Part shown: one piece after another, positions 1 to 5,390 of the stretch
How the letters are laid out: the number at the start of each line of letters is the position of its first letter
Numbering within the stretch: the stretch's first letter is position 1
DNA from: an uncultured Aliterella sp.
Lineage (GTDB): Bacteria > Cyanobacteriota > Cyanobacteriia > Cyanobacteriales > Chroococcidiopsidaceae
NCBI GenBank assembly: GCA_905479905.1
Contig: CAJQOK010000297.1
Span: forward strand, 1 to 6,231
DNA length: 6,231 nucleotides
Reading direction: 5' to 3'
Program-made: the position numbers and the translations under genes
Notes under the pieces: generated by a model
What the model was told of the DNA's origin: nothing
The model's database searches: none
The model's input: only the letters and a program-made list of their open reading frames with translations

Positions 1-397
1 ACTCGCTGATTGGACGCATGAGAGTTTGTTTAAAGTTGTCAATTTTACCATTATGAATAAATAACAGTTGTTCAAACTTAAACGGCTGACAATTGCTCAT
101 ATCCACCGCTTGTCCGGCGGTTGCACTGCGGACGTATCCTAGGATGCAGTCTGATTCTACATACCTTCCCAAGCTAGATAAATTTACATCATTCCAAATC
201 GGAATCACGTTTTTGTAAATGAAAGGCTCAGTATTTTTTTCGGGGTGATACCAACCAATGCCAAAACCATCGGCGTTAACTACTCCTGAGTTCATTTCGA
301 GCGGTTGATAGCTTTGGACGATCAAAGAGTGTTCTGGTTTGGACAAAATATAGTCCAAGGGAATTGATGAGCCGATATAGCCTAATAATCTACACAT
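1..397 (-). CDS. egtC: EgtC-like class II glutamine amidotransferase, N-terminal part (C-terminus beyond left edge)
   Basis: The minus-strand frame opens with ATG at 397-395 and stays open for 132 codons to the window edge, so the protein is cut only by the window. It begins MCRLLGYIG: Cys2 becomes the N-terminal nucleophile of Ntn-type class II glutamine amidotransferases after removal of Met1. Other expected family motifs follow: NADGFGIGWY (41-50), YVRSATAG (88-95, with the substrate-binding Arg90), and FIHNGKIDNF (113-122), where Asn116-Gly117 form the oxyanion hole. This small stand-alone architecture matches the EgtC family. In mycobacterial ergothioneine synthesis EgtC removes the gamma-glutamyl group from hercynyl-gamma-glutamylcysteine sulfoxide. 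The family assignment is firm. The ergothioneine role is inferred, because no egtB or egtD is visible and related amidotransferases serve other pathways. Transcription is divergent from hen1, with no strong Shine-Dalgarno sequence. Confidence 0.82.
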   Translation of the reverse strand, partial: MCRLLGYIGSSIPLDYILSKPEHSLIVQSYQPLEMNSGVVNADGFGIGWYHPEKNTEPFIYKNVIPIWNDVNLSSLGRYVESDCILGYVRSATAGQAVDMSNCQPFKFEQLLFIHNGKIDNFKQTLMRPISE

Positions 398-438
398 AAT
401 TAGCGCGATCGCACCCAGCGTTCCTAATAGTCGTTTCT

Positions 439-444
439 ATTGTA
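439..444 (-). promoter_or_regulatory. Candidate -10 element for the egtC-like gene
   Basis: Read on the minus strand, 444-439 is TACAAT, one base from the sigma-70 consensus TATAAT and about 40 bases upstream of the egtC-like ATG. I see no good -35 hexamer at 16-18 bases, so this is a weak call based on one hexamer in AT-rich DNA. Between it and the start codon lies a HIP1 octamer (405-412). Confidence 0.22.
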
Positions 445-540
445 TTTCTTTAACTAGGCTGAAGTGTTGTCTCAAATTCTCTCTTAGGTATGAAGTCAAC
501 AAAACAATCTATACTTGTAGTGTTTTTGTAGTATTAAGGT

Positions 541-546
541 TACAAT
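541..546 (+). promoter_or_regulatory. Candidate -10 element for hen1
   Basis: TACAAT lies 28 bases upstream of the preferred hen1 ATG (575). The best -35-like hexamer, TTGTAG at 515-520, is 20 bases away, longer than ideal, so only the -10 is proposed. If it is right, transcription would begin around 552-554, inside the palindrome at 548-561, leaving a short leader of about 22 bases with no Shine-Dalgarno sequence. Confidence 0.25.
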
Positions 547-547
547 A

Positions 548-561
548 AATACTAAAGTATT
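548..561. repeat. Perfect 14-bp palindrome AATACT-AA-AGTATT upstream of hen1 (possible operator)
   Basis: The arms AATACT (548-553) and AGTATT (556-561) are perfect inverted repeats around AA, ending 13 bases before the hen1 ATG at 575. A third copy of the half-site, AGTATT, lies at 530-535, in direct orientation to the right arm and 26 bases from it. A palindrome at the likely start of transcription with an extra upstream half-site is a common operator layout. The sequence is AT-rich, however, and a short palindrome can arise by chance. No regulator is identified. Confidence 0.35.
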
Positions 562-574
562 ATCTTTGCAACCA

Positions 575-1942
575 ATGCTGCTAATGATCGCAACTACCCA
601 TAAACCTGCAACCGATTTAGGCTACTTGTTGCACAAACACCCTGATAAACTACAGTCTTTTAGTTTATCTTTTGGTCAAGCCCACGTATTTTACCCTGAA
701 GCAAGTATAGATAGTTGTATCGCCGCTTTGCTTCTAGATGTAGATCCGGTAGGATTGGTGAGAAAGAAGGGTAGTCAAGGTTTAGAGCAATATGTAAACG
801 ATCGCCCTTATGTGGCATCATCATTTTTGAGTGTGGCGATTGCTCAAGTATTTGGGAGTGCTTTGGCTGGACGTTGCAAAGATAAACCAGAACTCGCGCA
901 GACACCTATACCTTTAGTTGTAAAGCTTACTACTGTTCCTTCTCGTGGGGGTGAAGCTTTATTGCAGAGCTTGTTTGCACCTTTAGGTTACATAATAAAG
1001 TGCGATCGCACTATTTTAGATGATAAGTTTCCCCAGTGGGGCGAAAGTTATTACTACAATGTTGAACTGCATCATACTATCCCGTTGCAAGAGCTTTTAT
1101 CTCATCTCTACGTTTTGATCCCTGTGTTGGACGATGAGAAACACTACTGGGTAGGTGAAGATGAAGTTGATAAATTGCTGCGTCATGGCGAAGGGTGGTT
1201 AGCCAAGCATCCCGAACAAAATTTGATTACTAAACGTTATTTAAAACGTTTTGGGCGCTTGGTGCGCTCGGCTTTGACTCAATTAGTAGAAGACAATATC
1301 GATACTACCGAACAAGAGGAGATAGTTGAGGAACGCCTTAGCCTTAATCAACAGCGATTAGCGGCGGTTTTAGCGGTACTAAAGCAGTGCGGAGCGGCTA
1401 AAGTGATAGATTTGGGGTGCGGTGAGGGAAAGCTTTTAAAAGAGCTACTACTAGACAAAAGTTTTACTGAGATTGTCGGGGTAGATGTATCTTCTCGCGC
1501 TTTAGAAATTGCGAGTGAAAGACTGCATTTAGAGCGTATGCCTAGTATGCAACGCGATCGCATTAAACTACTACAAGGATCGCTTACTTACCGCGACAAG
1601 CGCCTGTATGGGTACGATGCAGCGACAGTAGTAGAAGTAATTGAGCATTTAGATATAGCTCGTTTGGCGGCTTTTGAGCGCGTACTGTTTGAATTTGCTA
1701 AACCGAATACGGTAGTCGTGACAACGCCAAATGTAGAGTACAACATCAAGTTTGAGTCTTTACCTGCGGGGAAGTTGCGTCATAAAGATCATAGATTTGA
1801 ATGGACGCGCTTAGAATTTCAACAATGGGCGAATAAAGTAGCAGAAAACTTTAGTTATACAGTGCAGTTTTTGCCTATAGGTGACGAAGATTCCGAAGTG
1901 GGATCACCTACACAAATGGCAGTATTTAGCAGTAAAAAGTAG
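575..1942 (+). CDS. hen1: Hen1, RNA 3'-terminal ribose 2'-O-methyltransferase of the bacterial RNA repair system
   Basis: The product has 455 residues from ATG 575. I prefer this start because MLLMIATTHKPATDLGYLLH matches the family N-terminus as I recall it; an in-frame TTG at 566 would add three residues. Residues 1 to about 245 form the bacterial Hen1 N-terminal domain, which in studied homologues binds and activates the Pnkp ligase. The C-terminal part is a SAM-dependent methyltransferase: motif I VIDLGCGEGKLL at 277-288, acidic Asp304 in VGVDVS, then Glu354, Glu357 and His358 (EVIEHLD) and His406 (RHKDHRFEW). Those four have the spacing of the metal ligands Glu366/Glu369/His370/His418 of Clostridium thermocellum Hen1. 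It methylates the 2'-OH of the 3'-terminal nucleotide of cleaved RNA before ligation, so the same site resists re-cleavage. Its partner pnkp lies downstream on the same strand after a 200-base gap. No clear Shine-Dalgarno sequence. Confidence 0.95.
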   Translation: MLLMIATTHKPATDLGYLLHKHPDKLQSFSLSFGQAHVFYPEASIDSCIAALLLDVDPVGLVRKKGSQGLEQYVNDRPYVASSFLSVAIAQVFGSALAGRCKDKPELAQTPIPLVVKLTTVPSRGGEALLQSLFAPLGYIIKCDRTILDDKFPQWGESYYYNVELHHTIPLQELLSHLYVLIPVLDDEKHYWVGEDEVDKLLRHGEGWLAKHPEQNLITKRYLKRFGRLVRSALTQLVEDNIDTTEQEEIVEERLSLNQQRLAAVLAVLKQCGAAKVIDLGCGEGKLLKELLLDKSFTEIVGVDVSSRALEIASERLHLERMPSMQRDRIKLLQGSLTYRDKRLYGYDAATVVEVIEHLDIARLAAFERVLFEFAKPNTVVVTTPNVEYNIKFESLPAGKLRHKDHRFEWTRLEFQQWANKVAENFSYTVQFLPIGDEDSEVGSPTQMAVFSSKK

Positions 1943-2109
1943 AAAAAGCAGTATTACCAAACATCGATCTAATATTTAATCAGCAAGAATACGAGCGTTT
2001 ATGTAATGAATTAAAAGAGGCTATTCAAAATAGCAATTTACCAAAAATACCTAGTTGTAAGGATGAGTTAAACGATTTGCTCATTCGGAGAAGATTGCAG
2101 TTTAGTTAA
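1936..2109 (+). pseudogene. Start-less open frame between hen1 and pnkp; probable C-terminal remnant of an unidentified gene
   Basis: One frame, different from those of hen1 and pnkp, is open from 1936 (after a TAA at 1933) to TAA at 2107-2109, overlapping the last codons of hen1. It encodes about 57 residues that look protein-like rather than random: hydrophilic and helix-prone, including NQQEYERLCNELKEAIQ followed by CKDELNDLLIRRRLQFS. There is no ATG or GTG in frame and the only TTG (2077) is near the end, so it cannot be a normal gene unless a rare ATC or ATA codon is used. I do not recognise the family. I infer the 3' tail of a gene that lost its beginning, lying in the gap between two genes that act together. 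The low-complexity A+T stretch 2107-2142 follows it. Confidence 0.38.
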
Positions 2110-2142
2110 AAAATAATAATTACAAGTTTTAAATAACAATAT

Positions 2143-4686
2143 ATGAAAATTACTATACCTGAACTATCTTTAGTTGTCCTCATTGGTGCTTCTGGCGCTG
2201 GTAAGTCTAGCTTTGCTAAAAAGCATTTCAAATCAACAGAAATTATATCGTCTGATTTTTGCCGAGGATTGATTTGCGATGATGAAAATAACCAAGCAGT
2301 TAGTAAAGATGCTTTTGCTGTTGTTCACTACATCGCCGCCAAAAGATTAGCCGCCGGAAAGTTGACGGTAATTGATGCTACCAATGTCCAAAAAGAAGAC
2401 CGCAAACACTTACTGGAACTAGCGAAAGAGTATCATTGTTTGCCAGTTGCGATCGCACTCAATTTACCAGAACAATTATGTCACGATCGCAACCAGCAGC
2501 GCCCAAACCGTAATTTTGGCGTTCATGTGGTGCGAAGACAACGAGAATCGATGCGTCAAAGCTTGAAACACCTCAAACGCGAAGGTTTCCGCTATAGCTA
2601 TATTCTCAATTCTGTTGAAGATGTTGAAGAAGTTAGCATTCATCGTCAACCATTGTGGAATAACCGCAAAACTGAACATGGCCCCTTTGATATTATTGGA
2701 GATATTCACGGCTGTTGTGATGAATTAGAAGCACTATTACAAAAGCTAGGCTACGAAATATCCCCAGAACAAAATTATTTTCATCCTCAAGGTAGAAAAG
2801 CGCTGTTTTTGGGCGATTTGGTAGATAGAGGAAACCGGATTTTAGATACTTTGGCGCTGGTGCAAAATATGGTTGTAGCAGGTACGGCTTTATGCGTTCC
2901 CGGCAATCATGACATGAAACTAATGCGTTCGTTGCAAGGAAAAAATGTCAAAGTTACGCACGGATTAGATAAAACTCTCGCCGAAATCGATGCTTTACCC
3001 GATGATAAGCGCGAAGTATTTTCTCAAGAAACAGTTAAATTTTTTGATTCTCTAATTAGTCACTACGTTTTAGATGATGGTAACTTAGTTGTAGCTCATG
3101 CAGGGATGAAAGAAGCCTTACAAGGACGGGGTTCGGGTAGAGTACGAGATTTTGCATTGTATGGCGAAACTACCGGAGAAACCGATGATTTTGGGCTACC
3201 TGTACGCTACGATTGGGCAGCAGAATATAGAGGAAAAGCGATCGTTGTTTATGGGCATACTCCAGTAATAGAGGCGCAATGGCTCAATGGTACGATTGAT
3301 ATTGATACAGGTTGTGTCTATGGGGGCAAATTAACTGCCTTACGTTACCCAGAAAAAGAGTTAGTATCGGTGACTGCACAACAGGTTTATTGCGAATCAA
3401 CTAAGCCATTTTTACCTACAGAAGACTTGTTAACTACTCAACAGCAGTTAGACGATGTTTTAGATTTAGACGATGTGTTGGGTAAGCGAGTTATTGAAAC
3501 TCGCACTCATGGCAGAATTAGTATTAGGGCAGAAAATGCGATCGCAGCAATTGAAGTTATGAGTCGTTTTGCGGCTAATCCCAAATGGCTAATCTACCTT
3601 CCGCCTACAATGTCACCCTGTGAAACCTCCAAGCAGCAAGGGTTACTCGAACATCCATCTCAAGCATTTACCTACTACCAAAACCAAGGTGTTTCTCAAG
3701 TTATTTGCGAAGAAAAACACATGGGTTCTCGTGCAGTAGTAATTATTTGTCGTGACGAGGAAGCCGCAAGAGAGCGTTTTGGGGTAGTCGATGAAGGAAT
3801 TGGGATTTGCTACACCCGCACCGGAAGGCAATTTTTTAACGATGCTGAACTTGAAAGCCAAATGCTAGCAAAGGTGAAAAATGCTTTAGAAATATCTGGT
3901 TTTTGGGAACAATTCAATACAAGTTGGGTAGCTTTAGACTGCGAATTAATGCCCTGGTCAGCGAAGGCTCAGGAACTCTTGCAGCGTCAATATGCGGCGG
4001 TAGGTAGTGCAGCTAATTCTTCCCTCAATCAGGCGGTTTCAGCCCTAGAAATGGCAGCTAAACGCACAAACGGAATGGAGACATTCTTAACTCATTATCA
4101 AAACCGTGCAGAGATGGCGGCGCAGTATGTTGAGGCTTATCGGCGTTATTGTTGGCAAGTTGAATCGTTAGCTGACTTGAAACTTGCACCCTTTCATATT
4201 TTGGCAACAGAAGCAGAAGTTCACAACGATAAAACTCATGTTTGGCATATGGAAACTCTGGCGCAACTATGTAAAGCCGAACCAGAATTATTACTAGCAA
4301 CGGCTTATAAGCTAGTAGATGTTAATGACACTGCTACCGGGGTTGCTTGGTGGGAAGAACTTACTAGCATTGGTGGAGAGGGAATTGTTGTTAAACCGTT
4401 GGATTTTGCACCTATTGGCGATCGCGGTTTGGTACAACCTGCCGTTAAATGTAGAGGTAAGGAATACTTGCGGATTATTTACGGTGCGGAATACACATTA
4501 CCAGAGAATTTGGAAAGATTGCGATCGCGTGGTTTATCTAGAAAGCGCTCTTTAGCACTGCGAGAGTTTGCGCTAGGGATGGAATCGCTAGAACGTTTTA
4601 CAAAAAAAGAACCTTTACGCCGCGTCCATGAATGCGTCTTTGGGGTGTTGGCACTAGAAAGCGAACCTGTAGATCCGCGTCTCTAG
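2143..4686 (+). CDS. pnkp: Pnkp, polynucleotide kinase-phosphatase-ligase of the bacterial RNA repair system
   Basis: The product has 847 residues; C. thermocellum Pnkp has about 870. Three catalytic modules are complete. Kinase (about 1-170): P-loop GASGAGKSS at 15-23 with Lys21/Ser22, Asp38 and Arg41 (SSDFCR), and Arg116, Arg120 and Arg123 in the lid, phosphorylating 5'-OH RNA ends. Metallophosphatase (about 180-420): Asp187 and His189 (GDIHG), Asp225 and Arg229 (GDLVDRG), Asn255 (GNHD), His319 (VAHAG) and His372 (YGHTP), removing 2',3'-cyclic or monophosphates. Ligase (about 440-847): motif I EEKHMGSR with Lys525 as the likely adenylated nucleophile, LDCELMPW at 598-605, GGEGIVVKP at 744-752, and Lys769/Lys773 in VKCRGKEYLR. 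The ligase of this family depends on Hen1 for full activity, and hen1 is the upstream neighbour. ATG 2143 puts the P-loop at the family position. There is no Shine-Dalgarno sequence, only AT-rich DNA upstream. The stop overlaps the stop of the convergent SRPBCC gene. Confidence 0.96.
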   Translation: MKITIPELSLVVLIGASGAGKSSFAKKHFKSTEIISSDFCRGLICDDENNQAVSKDAFAVVHYIAAKRLAAGKLTVIDATNVQKEDRKHLLELAKEYHCLPVAIALNLPEQLCHDRNQQRPNRNFGVHVVRRQRESMRQSLKHLKREGFRYSYILNSVEDVEEVSIHRQPLWNNRKTEHGPFDIIGDIHGCCDELEALLQKLGYEISPEQNYFHPQGRKALFLGDLVDRGNRILDTLALVQNMVVAGTALCVPGNHDMKLMRSLQGKNVKVTHGLDKTLAEIDALPDDKREVFSQETVKFFDSLISHYVLDDGNLVVAHAGMKEALQGRGSGRVRDFALYGETTGETDDFGLPVRYDWAAEYRGKAIVVYGHTPVIEAQWLNGTIDIDTGCVYGGKLTALRYPEKELVSVTAQQVYCESTKPFLPTEDLLTTQQQLDDVLDLDDVLGKRVIETRTHGRISIRAENAIAAIEVMSRFAANPKWLIYLPPTMSPCETSKQQGLLEHPSQAFTYYQNQGVSQVICEEKHMGSRAVVIICRDEEAARERFGVVDEGIGICYTRTGRQFFNDAELESQMLAKVKNALEISGFWEQFNTSWVALDCELMPWSAKAQELLQRQYAAVGSAANSSLNQAVSALEMAAKRTNGMETFLTHYQNRAEMAAQYVEAYRRYCWQVESLADLKLAPFHILATEAEVHNDKTHVWHMETLAQLCKAEPELLLATAYKLVDVNDTATGVAWWEELTSIGGEGIVVKPLDFAPIGDRGLVQPAVKCRGKEYLRIIYGAEYTLPENLERLRSRGLSRKRSLALREFALGMESLERFTKKEPLRRVHECVFGVLALESEPVDPRL

Positions 4687-5126
4687 ACTCTGGTTTCGGC
4701 AACCTGTTTAAGCCGTTGCAATTGACTTTGCATATCCATTTTTGTTAAAGAAGCCGCAAATACATTAAATCCCCAGCGAATCATAGGGTTAGGAATTTCA
4801 AACTTAAAAGTATTGACTAACAGTGTCCCTTGTGCTGTTGGTTTACATTCCCAAAAGTCGCATCCTTGAAAAAACCCTGTAAATTCCCACACAATTAAGC
4901 CGGGTTTTTGTTCCTTAACTACCGCATCAAGAGTTGGTTTAATTATAGGAATCTTAATTATAAACTTGCTGCGACTGCCTACTTCGGTACTCCATTCGCC
5001 CACAGGTTCGCATTTTAACATTGGGTTTAACCATTTGTGCATTAGTATGCGATCGCCTATACAATGCTTAACTATCTGGGGACTAGCATTAATTTCGATT
5101 GATTGAACAAATTGCTGAGATGACAT
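4683..5126 (-). CDS. SRPBCC-fold (START/polyketide cyclase-like) protein
   Basis: This 147-residue protein is read from ATG 5126-5124. The pattern fits the SRPBCC/polyketide-cyclase superfamily: a first strand ending in the INASPQIVKHCI element (12-23), a short helix with HKWLNPMLKCEPVGEW (30-45), a strand region with KPGLIVWEFTGFFQGCDFWE (74-93), the strand TLLVNTFKFEI (101-111), and a long C-terminal helix (about 115-145, NVFAASLTKMDMQSQLQRLK) that closes the cavity. There is no signal peptide or membrane segment, so it should be cytosolic. Members bind hydrophobic ligands or lipids; the ligand cannot be read from sequence. The gene converges on pnkp, with the two stop codons interlocked in CTAG (4683-4686), and diverges from the membrane protein gene at 5387. 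A 12-bp inverted repeat begins 4 bases upstream of the start codon. A link to RNA repair is possible but unsupported. Confidence 0.85.
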   Translation of the reverse strand: MSSQQFVQSIEINASPQIVKHCIGDRILMHKWLNPMLKCEPVGEWSTEVGSRSKFIIKIPIIKPTLDAVVKEQKPGLIVWEFTGFFQGCDFWECKPTAQGTLLVNTFKFEIPNPMIRWGFNVFAASLTKMDMQSQLQRLKQVAETRV

Positions 5127-5129
5127 AGC

Positions 5130-5189
5130 TACTTAATAAAATTACTTAGATATTTAGTAATAAATGTTAGAAACGTTTTTTATTAAGTA
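5130..5189. repeat. Nested inverted repeats upstream of the SRPBCC gene (12-bp arms)
   Basis: TACTTAATAAAA at 5130-5141 is the exact reverse complement of TTTTATTAAGTA at 5178-5189, with 36 bases between. Inside it, ATTACT (5141-5146) pairs with AGTAAT (5156-5161). TTTAGTAAT (5153-5161) also has an exact reverse complement, ATTACTAAA, at 5206-5214. The outer arm ends 4 bases from the SRPBCC start codon, so it could be a leader hairpin on the minus strand or a set of operator sites. All arms are almost pure A+T, so stems would be weak. Confidence 0.4.
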
Positions 5190-5225
5190 TTCCCAATTAC
5201 AAAAAATTACTAAATAACATAGTTT

Positions 5226-5254
5226 TTGACTGTACTTATCTACAAAGATAGATG
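5226..5254 (+). promoter_or_regulatory. Candidate sigma-70 promoter for the TM-helix membrane protein gene
   Basis: TTGACT (5226-5231, five of six matches to the -35 consensus) is followed after an optimal 17 bases by TAGATG (5249-5254), a poor -10 with three of six matches. Alternative -10 hexamers further on (TATAAC 5273-5278, TATAGA 5283-5288) fit a TATAAT box better but lack a -35. Transcription from any of these would leave a leader of roughly 90-130 bases containing the AAGGAG and the small ORF at 5340. Confidence 0.3.
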
Positions 5255-5339
5255 TGTAATCATCTTTTTCATTATAACTCTGTATAGAAGTATATTGTGT
5301 TGTATTACTGGTCAACGTAAGGAGTTATTTGTAAAAAAA

Positions 5340-5390
5340 ATGAAAAGATTTTTTTTAGTGGTGTGCAATCTTAATTTAGAAAACTCATGA
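5340..5390 (+). CDS. Possible 16-codon upstream ORF overlapping the next start as ATGA
   Basis: ATG 5340 opens a frame encoding MKRFFLVVCNLNLENS and ends with TGA at 5388-5390, which overlaps the ATG (5387-5389) of the membrane protein gene in the arrangement ATGA typical of translational coupling. The only strong Shine-Dalgarno match in the intergenic region, AAGGAG at 5319-5324, lies upstream of this small ORF and not at the main gene. Its 15-base spacing to ATG 5340 is longer than ideal, which weakens the case. The start lies at the end of a run of eight A, and eight T follow at 5349-5356. It could be a leader peptide or a coincidence in AT-rich DNA. Confidence 0.3.
   Translation: MKRFFLVVCNLNLENS

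Noticed and set aside
528..546. NtcA-type site (GTA-N8-TAC) before hen1
   Set aside because: GTA at 528 and TAC at 541 are 10 bases apart rather than 8, and no other pair in the region has the right spacing.
660..905. 81-codon open frame on the minus strand inside hen1
   Set aside because: It lies wholly antisense to a strongly supported gene, shows no recognisable motifs, and is the expected shadow of hen1 codon use.
1348..1563. 71-codon minus-strand frame opposite the Hen1 methyltransferase domain
   Set aside because: It is a serine- and lysine-rich shadow translation of the conserved SAM-binding region, with no family signal.
1943..2142. Intrinsic terminator or insertion-sequence ends in the hen1-pnkp gap
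   Set aside because: I found no GC-rich hairpin followed by a T run and no terminal inverted repeats or target duplications there.
2476..2709. 77-codon minus-strand frame opposite the Pnkp kinase-phosphatase junction
   Set aside because: It is antisense to conserved catalytic sequence of pnkp and has no independent evidence.
3451..3480. Repeated LDDVL units in Pnkp (residues 436-446) as a possible recent duplication
   Set aside because: The stretch lies at the start of the ligase module, where I recall similar acidic sequence in other Pnkp proteins, so a local duplication is not needed to explain it.
3643..3861. 72-codon minus-strand frame opposite ligase motif I of pnkp
   Set aside because: It is antisense to the conserved ligase core, with no motif or ribosome binding site.
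4058..4555. Small frames on both strands within the pnkp ligase region (4058-4300 minus, 4319-4555 plus)
   Set aside because: Both overlap the ligase reading frame, which carries conserved motifs through this region; the plus-strand frame is only a frame-shifted reading of it.
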